Shown one piece after another: positions 54,929 to 64,000 of a stretch of DNA of 64,000 nucleotides (position 1 is the stretch's first letter; each line of letters starts with the position of its first letter). Below the pieces are notes generated by a model, which was given only the letters and a program-made list of their open reading frames with translations, was not told the origin of the DNA and did no database searches. The DNA lies in the NCBI GenBank assembly GCA_013376985.1, contig JACABB010000012.1, forward strand, positions 1 to 64,000, in the 5' to 3' direction. A program made the translations under genes and the position numbers. The stretch is from Bacteroidales bacterium (GTDB taxonomy: Bacteria; Bacteroidota; Bacteroidia; Bacteroidales; Tenuifilaceae).

Positions 54929-57900
54929 CTATTTAACTATCAATTTTGTTGCTAAAACCTGTGTTCCACCCTCATAGACTACAACATATATCCCACTTGC
55001 AATTTGTGGTAGCATGAGTTGCTGAAGTCCTGATTCAGAATACAATTGTGAGAATCGAAGAGTTCCCAACAGATCATATACCTTTAACGTGCCATTTTTA
55101 GTGCCTTCGGGGATATTCACATTAAATTGGGATCTGCCAGGGTTAGGATAAATCACTAATTTCCCTCTTATGATATTATCCTTAATACCAGTTGTTCCAA
55201 CTTCAATCTTTAGAACATTGCTGGGGGTAGAATATTTAGTTAGGGTTGAAGTAGAATATATATCCTGCACATAATAGCTATACTTCCCTACTCCTAAATT
55301 CTTATCTAAATAGGTTGTGGTTGAATTGCTTAAATCAGCAACTTTTTTACCATTACGGTAGAGTAAAGTCCCTGTTTTCGATATTGCATCTGATGAAACG
55401 GGGTTTTGCGAACTTTTCCAAACCTTAATCTGACGAATAACAGATTCCGGCAAATCAAAGTTGCTTAAATTAACATCTTTACTCAACGGAGCGCCCACAT
55501 GCATGTTGTCTAAAAATAAAGCCCATGCATCGTTAGAAACAACATGAATACAGAAGTAGATATCTTTACCAACATATGCCGATAAATCGTATTGGAATTT
55601 CGTCCAAGTTTTCGGAACCTCAATATAAGGAGAAGGAGTAATCTTTGTAAAGTCGGCTATTTCTCTTCCAGTGGTGGATATGCCGACTTGAATACGCTCT
55701 AATCCATAAGTATCGGTAATTGAACATCCATAGAAACTTAGCACATTTCCCGTTTTGACATTTACTTTAGCTGAGATTAGCCAATCATTATTAGGAGGTG
55801 TGGCGATATCAAAACATGCAATAGCCTGAGTTCCTGATGGTGTATTCCACCCCGAAATAGCAGGCGTGGTTTTGGTTCCGTCAAAGGTGATAAATGAGCC
55901 TGTGTATCCACTATTTTCGAAGGTAAAGCCATTTATTCCATAGGTAACTTTTTTATCTTCATCAACCTGTTTCCATGATCCAAACGTGAGCGAAAATGGT
56001 GCATAGCTATCAAAATTGTCATCGGAGAATTCTACAACACTTCCCCAATTTAAGTTAACATCCTTTGAGACCACGCTACCAGTTAGATTCCCCGGAACAT
56101 CAATGGTAGGTTGAACAACCTTTATTGCAAGTGTTGAAAGAGTATCATCCGAACCTATTAAATTTTGAACCGTTAAGGCTATACTATAGTAGCCAGCACC
56201 TTTAAATTTAACAACAGGGTTTTGGCTTTCAGATGTTGTACTATTCACAAATTCAACGCTATCTGATGGAATCACGTTCCATTTCCACTTATTAGGACTT
56301 TGCAGAGAATTATCTGTAAGTGTTATGGTATTTCCTATTGCAATTTCCGAAGATGATAAAGAGAACTTTGCAAATGGTTTTGCTGTTGCTGGGGGATTTT
56401 GGTAAACTTTTAAGAACTCAGGCCAGCGTGTTTCGCCAAACTTTAAAAATATATCTGGTTTGGTGTAGTAATTGGTTGTAGTGCCAGCATCCATGATTCC
56501 ATCGGGCATCCAAATCTTCATTCCTGTTGCAGCAGCACATTCTCCTCCTGAGTAATCGTGACGAATTACGGTTTTCTCATACGAAATAAGTGTACTTTGA
56601 GCCGAGGCCTTTAATGATGTAGGTAGTTCTGCTGTAGCAATAATATTCTTTAAAAAGTGACCCAAATCATGATGTTCAGGGTTGCTTACGCCGTTGGTTG
56701 GATGAGGTGCAACCCACGCTCTATCTCGTGCACTTCGAATAAGGCTTTTATAATTTGGTATATATTTAATTAGACTATCCGAGAATGAATTTAGCGAAGG
56801 GATTAATTGACTTTTTAGCATTTCAGTAGAATAAACCGCTTGCGTAGACGATGTTACATAAGAGGAACCTCCTTGACTATATGACTCTTTATAGGCTTTG
56901 CAAATTGTTTTTGCTAAGGTGTCGGCTTTTAAATTAGAGTTCTCACTTAGACCCTGGAAACCTCTAGTGTAATCCCATCCATCACCTGGTTCGGTTAATT
57001 CAGATGCAATTACATAATTTGCATAGTCTTTAAACTGATAGGCGGTTTCTATCTGACCTAGAAGGCAAACATCAAAACCAATAATTTCGATTTTCTTTCC
57101 AACCGCTTCCGTAAAGTCTTTTACAGCCGAAGACATTTGCCAGAGTTTCATCGTGCCAACAAATCCTTTTTCGATACCCTTGTTTGATGATTCCGAGTTT
57201 TTAAAAATACCATCTCCATGATCCCATACAGTAAGTCCATAATGTTGAGCAGGATAGTGATCTTTAACCCACATTAAATAGTTGCGAAGAGTTGTTTGAC
57301 TACTCATATTTGGATCAACTTGAGTAGTTAGTTTTTCCGATACCAAAGTTCTATTGAAGCCGTTGGAATCCTTCTTAACATACCAGATACCATCACGAGT
57401 ATCGTCATTGCTGTCGTATAAAACAAGATAGTTTGCTTCTCCAGGAACAGATCCTGCTACCTCCCATTCATTAAAATCTTTATCGCCATCAAGTCCCTGC
57501 GCATCTTCATATAGGTATAGCATCCAGGTCCAACGATCTTGTCCCCCAATTCCTTTGAGACTAAATGTAAATGGATTTTCATTTTGATCGTTGGTTGGTA
57601 TATTAACTATGCAATAATGAGGACCATCTGAGGTTGGTTGAAATTTAATAGTAAATGTAGTTTCTGCTCCGCCAACAAGTGACTGCAAAGGTTGTTGAAC
57701 CACAGTAAACATGGTATTATTTGTTGTTACCTCGCCAATGGTAAGCGCACCACGACCTTCATTCTTAATGGTATAGGTCATCTCTCGGCTACTATTAATA
57801 TCCACATTCGAGGGTACATTGAAACTGCTGTTATTTACTATCTCATTGGCATTATATAAAAGTTGAATTTCAGGGTTGCTATTATCCACAGTAATATTAA

Positions 57901-59527
57901 CTGGATTGGAGTTTGGAGAAATACCTGATGGATTGTAAACGGCTTTAACAGTATATGTATATGCACCATCGGGAACGCCAGTTTCAACAAAATTTGTTTG
58001 GGATGGAGTGTTTATTGATCCAACCTCAACGTTATTTCTGAAAATTTTGTATCCTGATAAAATGCTGTTTGAGGAAGTTGCTCCCATAGGGTTAGCACTT
58101 CCAACAAACCGATCTATTATACCTGAGAACGGAGGGAGTTGAATAGGTATATAATCTTTTAATTGTACAACTTTAGATGCATCATGACCAATGTATATTC
58201 GAGTATAAAGTTCATAAGCACTATTAGAATCGGCAAAAACCTCCCATTTACTCGTCTCGCTATTCCACAAAAGAGTATGACATTCATTTGGTTTTACCTT
58301 TTTGGCCAGATTTGATGGTGTCCCATCTGATGCAACTGTAGCGATTGCAACAATAAAAGGTTCGTTAATCGTTATGCTTGAAGGTAACTCAAAAATATTT
58401 TCCTTCAGATGCTGTGCTGTAAGAATTGGAGATTCAAATATTAAACTATTATCAGAGGATTTATATATTTTGTATTTAAACTGATTATCGGTCCAAGGAA
58501 GGTTATCGCTTAGGTAGAAAAAGGTAGACAGTTTATTGATTGTAACTGGAAAACTAAATGGAAGAAAATCATCATCGTAAAATGTGCCTCGCTCCGTTTC
58601 TGAATAGATAACAGACATGCATTCTGATACATCATTGATATATGAATGCCATGCCGGAACATTTGGAATATCCCACTTAAGATTTACATGTGCTCCCTCA
58701 GTTGTTGCCTCTAAGTTTTTTGGTGCGCTATAATTCTTAACGGTAATATAATCTGTTTTTGTTTTGGTTGAACTTCCTATACTATTTGATGCGGTAAGGC
58801 TTACAGAATACTTAGCCGCCTCAAGGAATTTCACAACGGGATTTTGTGAATTTGCCGAAGTGCTTTCTAAAAATTCAATACTTGAAGGATTAAAATCCCA
58901 CTTCCACTGGGTTGGTGCAAGTTTACTATTATCTGTAAATTGCACTACCCCCTCCATAAAAACGGAAGTGGCATCTCCGAAAAAATCAACTTCTGGTGCC
59001 GTTTCAATTGCTTTAATTTCAACAAGGTAGTCCTCAACCTCACCATATTCAAAATCTCCACAACCATTACTATAATTTGAATGTCCGCTTGCATTATCGT
59101 AAAGCACTATTCGCATGCGGGTTTCTGCCTTGGTGGCCGTTTGTGGAATAGTTAGTTTATAATTAACCGTACCCTGTTTACTTGCAACACCTGTGAATAC
59201 AACAGGTAATTTTTCGTTAGCTGAAAACAATTTGTCATTATTCCAATCAACAAAAACATCCAAAATATCAGAGGTTGAATACTGTTCTGTAATAATGGAA
59301 AGTGTATAGTTTTCACTTATGTATAATGTCGCTTTTAATGAGGCAGTAAAATCCTGATATAAACCTGATTGTGATTGATTGTTAATAGTTGCAATGCTTA
59401 CTTTTGATATGTATTCGTAATCTCCATATTGGGCTTTGGAGGTACAATACTGCTGGGCAATACTACTAAAAGTAAAAAGTAGCGTTAGCGTTATTAAGAT
59501 ACTAATTGATTTAAGTGTGTTTTTCAT
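54929..59527 (-). CDS. T9SS-secreted clostripain-family (C11) cysteine protease
   Basis: This 1532-residue protein has a signal peptide (residues 1-24) and a GEVED domain (to about 175, with DYGEVEDYLVEI-type motif). A PKD domain (about 180-270), fibronectin-like and ASPM-like sandwich domains (to 655) and a C11 peptidase domain (about 660-1040) follow. The catalytic histidine sits in VWDHGDGI near 770 and the cysteine in GFDVCLLGQIE near 822. A second PKD domain, a MAM-like lectin domain (about 1150-1350) and a C-terminal T9SS type A sorting domain (YPNPGRSQFNVNI) complete it. It likely degrades extracellular proteins after basic residues, as clostripain does. Confidence 0.88.
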   Translation of the reverse strand: MKNTLKSISILITLTLLFTFSSIAQQYCTSKAQYGDYEYISKVSIATINNQSQSGLYQDFTASLKATLYISENYTLSIITEQYSTSDILDVFVDWNNDKLFSANEKLPVVFTGVASKQGTVNYKLTIPQTATKAETRMRIVLYDNASGHSNYSNGCGDFEYGEVEDYLVEIKAIETAPEVDFFGDATSVFMEGVVQFTDNSKLAPTQWKWDFNPSSIEFLESTSANSQNPVVKFLEAAKYSVSLTASNSIGSSTKTKTDYITVKNYSAPKNLEATTEGAHVNLKWDIPNVPAWHSYINDVSECMSVIYSETERGTFYDDDFLPFSFPVTINKLSTFFYLSDNLPWTDNQFKYKIYKSSDNSLIFESPILTAQHLKENIFELPSSITINEPFIVAIATVASDGTPSNLAKKVKPNECHTLLWNSETSKWEVFADSNSAYELYTRIYIGHDASKVVQLKDYIPIQLPPFSGIIDRFVGSANPMGATSSNSILSGYKIFRNNVEVGSINTPSQTNFVETGVPDGAYTYTVKAVYNPSGISPNSNPVNITVDNSNPEIQLLYNANEIVNNSSFNVPSNVDINSSREMTYTIKNEGRGALTIGEVTTNNTMFTVVQQPLQSLVGGAETTFTIKFQPTSDGPHYCIVNIPTNDQNENPFTFSLKGIGGQDRWTWMLYLYEDAQGLDGDKDFNEWEVAGSVPGEANYLVLYDSNDDTRDGIWYVKKDSNGFNRTLVSEKLTTQVDPNMSSQTTLRNYLMWVKDHYPAQHYGLTVWDHGDGIFKNSESSNKGIEKGFVGTMKLWQMSSAVKDFTEAVGKKIEIIGFDVCLLGQIETAYQFKDYANYVIASELTEPGDGWDYTRGFQGLSENSNLKADTLAKTICKAYKESYSQGGSSYVTSSTQAVYSTEMLKSQLIPSLNSFSDSLIKYIPNYKSLIRSARDRAWVAPHPTNGVSNPEHHDLGHFLKNIIATAELPTSLKASAQSTLISYEKTVIRHDYSGGECAAATGMKIWMPDGIMDAGTTTNYYTKPDIFLKFGETRWPEFLKVYQNPPATAKPFAKFSLSSSEIAIGNTITLTDNSLQSPNKWKWNVIPSDSVEFVNSTTSESQNPVVKFKGAGYYSIALTVQNLIGSDDTLSTLAIKVVQPTIDVPGNLTGSVVSKDVNLNWGSVVEFSDDNFDSYAPFSLTFGSWKQVDEDKKVTYGINGFTFENSGYTGSFITFDGTKTTPAISGWNTPSGTQAIACFDIATPPNNDWLISAKVNVKTGNVLSFYGCSITDTYGLERIQVGISTTGREIADFTKITPSPYIEVPKTWTKFQYDLSAYVGKDIYFCIHVVSNDAWALFLDNMHVGAPLSKDVNLSNFDLPESVIRQIKVWKSSQNPVSSDAISKTGTLLYRNGKKVADLSNSTTTYLDKNLGVGKYSYYVQDIYSTSTLTKYSTPSNVLKIEVGTTGIKDNIIRGKLVIYPNPGRSQFNVNIPEGTKNGTLKVYDLLGTLRFSQLYSESGLQQLMLPQIASGIYVVVYEGGTQVLATKLIVK

Positions 59528-59545
59528 GAGTTCTAGTTATTTGAA

Positions 59546-59595
59546 AAAGTAACCCCACATATTTTTGCTTATCAATAAATCATGAGGGTTACTTT
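59546..59595 (-). terminator. hairpin terminator after the 1121-residue protein gene
   Basis: On the minus strand AAAGTAACCC and GGGTTACTTT form a 10-bp stem around a 30-base loop, ending in TTTTTC. It sits in the 78-base gap between the stop at 59606 and the next start at 59527. Confidence 0.65.
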
Positions 59596-59605
59596 ATTCG
59601 CCAAA

Positions 59606-62600
59606 TTATTTTACAATCAATTTACATGAGTGGGATTTCCCGTCAACTTTCGCATTAAGTATATATAACCCTTTGCTTAATTTTGAAAGGTTTATAATCT
59701 TGGTTTCGTTTAAGTTTTCTTGAAGAACCACTTTCCCAACAATATCAGTTAGCGTAATAATTGCAACCCCCTTGGTTTCTAATGAGAGTTCAACAGTTAT
59801 ATATTCATTTGCTGGATTTGGATAAATCCTTAGACCTTTACCGAGATTTGTATTATCAATTCCAGTAGTATTTGTTTCAGTAATAGTTACATCGTCAACA
59901 ATCAGTACATACTGGTTTGCTTCAGAAATTGCATGGAATCCAAAGTAATAAACACCATCCTGTGAAGGTTTGAAAGATGTTGTAACTTTTTTCCAATCAT
60001 TATCATTTACCACTGCATAGGTTAAACTATCGGTCATTGCTGAATTAATTCTGCCAGTGCCAGCCCATAAAGAAATCTGTTCTTTATAGAATGAACCACT
60101 TGAATAATCCATCAGAGTGTGTATATAGAACTCTACATCATACCTGAAATTCTTTTTTAATTGCATTGGAGGTGTGTATAGCCAATCATTCTTGGGGTTG
60201 AAAGGATGGAATGCAATTGCAATACTACCCTTGGAATCGTTATGCGTAAATCCCTGAGTAGCCGGAGGATAATTTATAATATCCCATGTAGAACGATCAC
60301 CAATCACATCTTGAATATTCCATCCAAGTGGCTTATCGAATTCGCCTGTAATATTTGGTGTATTGTCAAAATTTTCGGCAAATGGGAAGGAGGTAACCAA
60401 TGGATCAGCCATTGTTGTGAATGACCATGTTACCGATTCTGTGCAACCCCCATTCTCGTTGTAAGGAACTACTTTCCAATAGTACTTTGTGTTGTAAGCC
60501 AGTTTGCTGAAATCTATTGTGTAATTTGGTTGATCCTTAGATATTTCGATATTGTTAACTATTTCATTACAATTATTCGATGTTGTTCCAACGAAAAGTT
60601 TGTATCCATCAGTGTTAGCAGAACCAGCCGCCCAGCGAATTTTTAAGCCAGACATGATATCCACTTTCTCGGCAACATCTATTGGTGATCCAATTTGTGC
60701 AGCAGCAGGAGGTGTGGCTAAATCAGCTTCCCAAGCTACATCTTCAATTCTTATAGATGTGTATGGGAAAGGTTTTCGAGGTGTCCATTCACCGTACTTA
60801 AATGCAATATATGGTTGAACTGTGTTTGATTTGAACTTAACAGTATACTGCTCGTAATTCTCGGTTAGCGTAACGGTTTGTTTAGCAACAAAAGTTGATA
60901 CATCCTTGGGATCGTCCATAACACCCACTATAAGTTCAAGTCCATAGTTAACATCACCTTTACGGGCATAAAAGGAGAGTTGATTTGTGGCAAATCCAGA
61001 TACTCCAGGAGCAACAAGAATTACTGGATCAAGCGTGTCTGAATCATTAATTCTCACCATCTTAATTGCATTTGGTGAGGAATAAACATCAGACACATAA
61101 CTAACTGGGAAAATATTTTGTACTATATTATTTGACTTTGAGGATTGAATAGCAATCCATCCTGCAGGGATTGCCTTTACTGCATCAAAATTTTGAAAAA
61201 ACTTATCAACCCTTGCAATGGCAGTTCCTTTGCAAATCAACGAAGCATTACCTGTTGCGCCTACTATATTAAAAGTAACGGTATTATTATATGATCCTTC
61301 TAGTGTTGGAGAAAAGTATACATAGGCTGTATCTTTGGAATTAGGTGTAATTGTTTTGCTGAAGTTGCAAGTAAATGGGCCATCTGTGGTTATTCCATTT
61401 ACAACTAAATTGCCTACACCAATATTGTAAATTATAACCCTCTGCTTTGTTTTGCCTGATACAGCAATATTTGAATAGTTTAATTCGGATTTATCTAATT
61501 GTATTATTGCTCCGGTTGGTTTAGCTTCAATCTTAATATTATCTATAAAAAATTTACTCGCAGAACTGCTAAACCTTTTATATCGCCATCGTAAGTAAAT
61601 ATTATCACCTGCAAATTCTGATAAATCAGCTAATACATTATCATAGTTTGTCATATTTGTTGCAGAGCATAGTTTAAGCAAAGTTTTCCAAGTATTTTTT
61701 CCATCCTTCGACACCTCAAAGTAGGTAGTATCGTTATTGCTTGTTTTAGACTGCATAAAATTTCCATTCCTCCACCAGAAAGTTATTCTCATGCTAGTTG
61801 GTAGGTTTATACGTGGCGTAGTTAGTGAGTATTGTCCATCGCTAAAAGCAGAAACATAAGCAGAAAATAGACCATTGTAGTTGTTCAAGGAGCCTTTAGA
61901 AGTACCCCAGTTATCATCCCAAGACCAAGGCGTCTGATCGGGATAATTGGTATTTATAACGGAGTTTAATGTATCTGGGTGTTTTGGATCGAGATTTGAA
62001 ATCCAGTAATCTTCAAAATTCTGAAGATATGGGAATTGTGATATTATCTCCTGTGTTTTAAAAGTGAATACACTTGATTCTGTTGTTGATGTTGAATTTT
62101 TAGCAATTACTTTCCAGTAGTAAGATGTATTTGAAAGAAGTATTGTTGAGGGAGTATAGGTGAATACTCCTGGTAGTGTTACAGGAGCATTGTCTACAAC
62201 CTTTACAAGGCTATTTTGATTCGTGCCGAAGAAAAGATCGTAAGATGTTGTGTTTGTGCCAAGTGAAAACTTAAGTGCAGAGTTTAGGTCTGTTTTGATC
62301 TTACTATTTGCAGGTTCAAGTAATTCTGGATTTGCAGGAACAGCACCTGCATCATAGTAAAACCTAGCATTTACCTTATTCCCAAAAGGATAACTTTCGT
62401 AACCAGGGGTGGTGGGTACGGCACCAACATCACCGCCTCCACATTTTACTTGTTTTTTGCCAACAATTGAAGCGGTATTTTTAAGCGAATATGTTGATTT
62501 ATTGCTTGCATTTTCCCAATGTATTGCAATATTATCAGTTCCATTATAATCAAATGGTGTTGTGAAGGTTATTTGAGTCCATCCTAGAGCACCATAATGA

Positions 62601-62971
62601 TAAGTTCCGGACCAAACCAATGTATATCCATTAGCAGTTGGGTTTTCATACGGGGATTGACCTCCTGCAAAAGTCCATTCGTCTTGGGTAATATGCTTTA
62701 TCCAAACTTTTTGGTTAGGCATATCAAAATCATATCCCGAAGCAACTAGGTCGACAAAGTTATTATTAAAGGCAATGCCCGTAATTTTCTTTGCTGATCC
62801 TAATTCTGATTTAGTATAGATTATAGAAGTATAGGAGTACTTCCATGAGGTATAAAATGGCTGACTACTTTCTTCATTCCCTGTTCCAACCTGCACAAAG
62901 GATTGAGCTATTAAAGGGAGATGAGAAAAACAAAACAGGATAAAGTTTATCAAGTAAGTAAAGTTCTTCAT
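59606..62971 (-). CDS. T9SS-secreted adhesin-like multidomain protein
   Basis: This 1121-residue protein has a signal peptide (residues 1-22). A typical Bacteroidota N-terminal domain (about 25-215, PFYTSWKYSYTSIIYTKSEL) is followed by fibronectin type III-like domains (about 215-310 and 750-855), a MAM-like domain (about 315-490), an ASPM-type sandwich (about 500-590) and two choice-of-anchor-J domains (about 600-740 and 860-1030). A C-terminal T9SS type A sorting domain (LRIYPNPANEYITVEL...KGLYILNA) ends it. No catalytic motif is visible; adhesion or glycan binding is likely. Confidence 0.85.
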   Translation of the reverse strand: MKNFTYLINFILFCFSHLPLIAQSFVQVGTGNEESSQPFYTSWKYSYTSIIYTKSELGSAKKITGIAFNNNFVDLVASGYDFDMPNQKVWIKHITQDEWTFAGGQSPYENPTANGYTLVWSGTYHYGALGWTQITFTTPFDYNGTDNIAIHWENASNKSTYSLKNTASIVGKKQVKCGGGDVGAVPTTPGYESYPFGNKVNARFYYDAGAVPANPELLEPANSKIKTDLNSALKFSLGTNTTSYDLFFGTNQNSLVKVVDNAPVTLPGVFTYTPSTILLSNTSYYWKVIAKNSTSTTESSVFTFKTQEIISQFPYLQNFEDYWISNLDPKHPDTLNSVINTNYPDQTPWSWDDNWGTSKGSLNNYNGLFSAYVSAFSDGQYSLTTPRINLPTSMRITFWWRNGNFMQSKTSNNDTTYFEVSKDGKNTWKTLLKLCSATNMTNYDNVLADLSEFAGDNIYLRWRYKRFSSSASKFFIDNIKIEAKPTGAIIQLDKSELNYSNIAVSGKTKQRVIIYNIGVGNLVVNGITTDGPFTCNFSKTITPNSKDTAYVYFSPTLEGSYNNTVTFNIVGATGNASLICKGTAIARVDKFFQNFDAVKAIPAGWIAIQSSKSNNIVQNIFPVSYVSDVYSSPNAIKMVRINDSDTLDPVILVAPGVSGFATNQLSFYARKGDVNYGLELIVGVMDDPKDVSTFVAKQTVTLTENYEQYTVKFKSNTVQPYIAFKYGEWTPRKPFPYTSIRIEDVAWEADLATPPAAAQIGSPIDVAEKVDIMSGLKIRWAAGSANTDGYKLFVGTTSNNCNEIVNNIEISKDQPNYTIDFSKLAYNTKYYWKVVPYNENGGCTESVTWSFTTMADPLVTSFPFAENFDNTPNITGEFDKPLGWNIQDVIGDRSTWDIINYPPATQGFTHNDSKGSIAIAFHPFNPKNDWLYTPPMQLKKNFRYDVEFYIHTLMDYSSGSFYKEQISLWAGTGRINSAMTDSLTYAVVNDNDWKKVTTSFKPSQDGVYYFGFHAISEANQYVLIVDDVTITETNTTGIDNTNLGKGLRIYPNPANEYITVELSLETKGVAIITLTDIVGKVVLQENLNETKIINLSKLSKGLYILNAKVDGKSHSCKLIVK

Positions 62972-63102
62972 AGGTTATATTTTCTAAGGGTTATTAGAGT
63001 TTTATTAATATGGCAATGATAGCTGGCTAAAGAGAGATAGATATAGGGGCTTCCCCTCATTTTGTATAAATATTGCTATATTTCGAACGAATTATTTAGT
63101 TG

Positions 63103-64000
63103 ATGAAACCTGTACCAATATATCTTTTACTCATTTTCAGTAGCCTTCTGGGGTATCCTCAGAGTAAAAGTGATTCCCTGAAAAAATTGTTAGTTACATC
63201 TTCGCCAAAGGAAAAATCAATTATTCTGAATCAGCTTTCGGATGATCAATTATTTAACTCCCCACGTCAAAGTTTGAAATATGCTTCTGATGCTTTAATT
63301 GAAGCAAAAAAATGTAATGACCTTGAGCAAGTTGCAGAAGCCTACCTAAACATTGGTACAGCATTACGTTACCTTGGTGAAAATCAGGCAGCTCTAGATT
63401 CGCTTTACAAAACCATTTCATTTATTAATGAACTCAAAAACAATAAATTAGTAGCAAAGATTCTTAATGTGATTGGGGTTGTACATTATCAGCTTGGGCA
63501 TGATTCTATGTCAATGGATGCTTATAACAAATCATTAAAAATTCGTAATGAAATTAATGATTTGGAAGGCGTTGCAGATATTCTAAATAATGTAGGTAAT
63601 CTATATAATGGCTTAGGAAATTTTGATAAGGCACTTGACTATTATTTCAAGTGTCTTAAGTACGATCAAATGTTAAATAATAAAAAAGGACTTTCTGCTA
63701 CCTATAATAACATAGGTATGGTTCATTTTAATTTAAAAGAGTATAATAAATCTATTATATATTACCAAAAAGCCGAAAGTTTAGCTGTAAATCTAAACGA
63801 AGTAACTAAGATTGCTTCAATATATAACAATATAGGTGCAACATATCTTGCTCTGGGAAAATACGATGAAGCAATTAAATACACTAAGCATTCGAATGCA
63901 TATTACCAAAAAACTAATCAGATTTTACAAACTCAAAGAAACTATACAAATCTTGGGTTAATATTTGAGTATAAAGGAAATCTTGATTCTTCAATCTACA
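63103..64000 (+). CDS. TPR-containing sensor protein, truncated at window end
   Basis: An open frame starts at the ATG at 63103 and runs off the window end without a stop, giving 299 codons so far. It begins with a signal peptide (MKPVPIYLLLIFSSLLGYPQ). From about residue 70 it has tandem tetratricopeptide repeats, such as ADILNNVGNLYNGLGNFDKALDYYFKCLKYD. The layout matches the N-terminal half of TPR sensors that continue into a membrane helix and a kinase, LuxR or SpoIIE domain, like the protein at 44901-47207. The output domain lies outside the window. Confidence 0.85.
   Translation, partial: MKPVPIYLLLIFSSLLGYPQSKSDSLKKLLVTSSPKEKSIILNQLSDDQLFNSPRQSLKYASDALIEAKKCNDLEQVAEAYLNIGTALRYLGENQAALDSLYKTISFINELKNNKLVAKILNVIGVVHYQLGHDSMSMDAYNKSLKIRNEINDLEGVADILNNVGNLYNGLGNFDKALDYYFKCLKYDQMLNNKKGLSATYNNIGMVHFNLKEYNKSIIYYQKAESLAVNLNEVTKIASIYNNIGATYLALGKYDEAIKYTKHSNAYYQKTNQILQTQRNYTNLGLIFEYKGNLDSSIY

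Overview
The window looks like chromosomal DNA of an anaerobic member of the Bacteroidota, most likely Bacteroidales-like. The evidence is AT-rich sequence, three very large secreted proteins ending in type IX secretion (T9SS type A) sorting domains, a GldN-like protein, a GT117/DUF2723 membrane protein, TAnnTTTG-type -7 promoter elements and few Shine-Dalgarno sites. This placement is inferred from gene content; no marker gene is present. I see no rRNA, tRNA, CRISPR array or complete insertion sequence.

Energy region (about 1-17.5 kb, all minus strand). Transcription runs from right to left through hdrC, hdrB, a four-helix-bundle (S23/IVS) gene, hdrA, an mvhD/floxD-type gene, two iron-sulfur protein genes (floxC-like and floxB-like) and an FAD/NAD(P) oxidoreductase gene (floxA-like). 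It then continues into an 11-gene complex I operon, nuoABCDHIJKLMN, which ends at an intrinsic terminator. The NADH-oxidising module nuoEFG is missing here. The arrangement suggests that a Flox-Hdr (probably electron-bifurcating) complex handles NADH, ferredoxin and thiol/disulfide electrons, and that the 11-subunit complex I is a partner, perhaps ferredoxin-driven. The S23 gene, flanked by inverted clusters of an AGTRCYTAG-like repeat, interrupts the hdr operon and looks like a small mobile element.

Middle region (17.6-42 kb), mixed housekeeping and accessory genes. It holds an APC permease, a TPR protein, an outer-membrane protein, a GT117-type protein with a polysaccharide deacetylase, an isoprenylcysteine-methyltransferase-like enzyme, a membrane-anchored LuxR regulator with a small paralogue of its membrane domain, a nucleotidyltransferase, an HPr-kinase-like protein, a DUF488 two-gene cassette, a sulfotransferase, two MITE-like palindromic elements, a lone GldN-like protein, a C69 dipeptidase, a Fic protein with an altered active site and a palindromic operator, a proteasome-beta-like Ntn-hydrolase beside a small two-TM membrane protein, and endonuclease IV.

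Right region (42-64 kb), signalling and secreted proteins. A Cache-HAMP-GAF-PAS sensor without an output domain is divergent from a TPR-SpoIIE phosphatase. A PHP phosphatase follows, then three minus-strand T9SS cargo proteins: a 2122-residue beta-helix/InlB-repeat protein, a 1532-residue clostripain-family protease and a 1121-residue adhesin-like protein. The window ends inside a plus-strand TPR gene.
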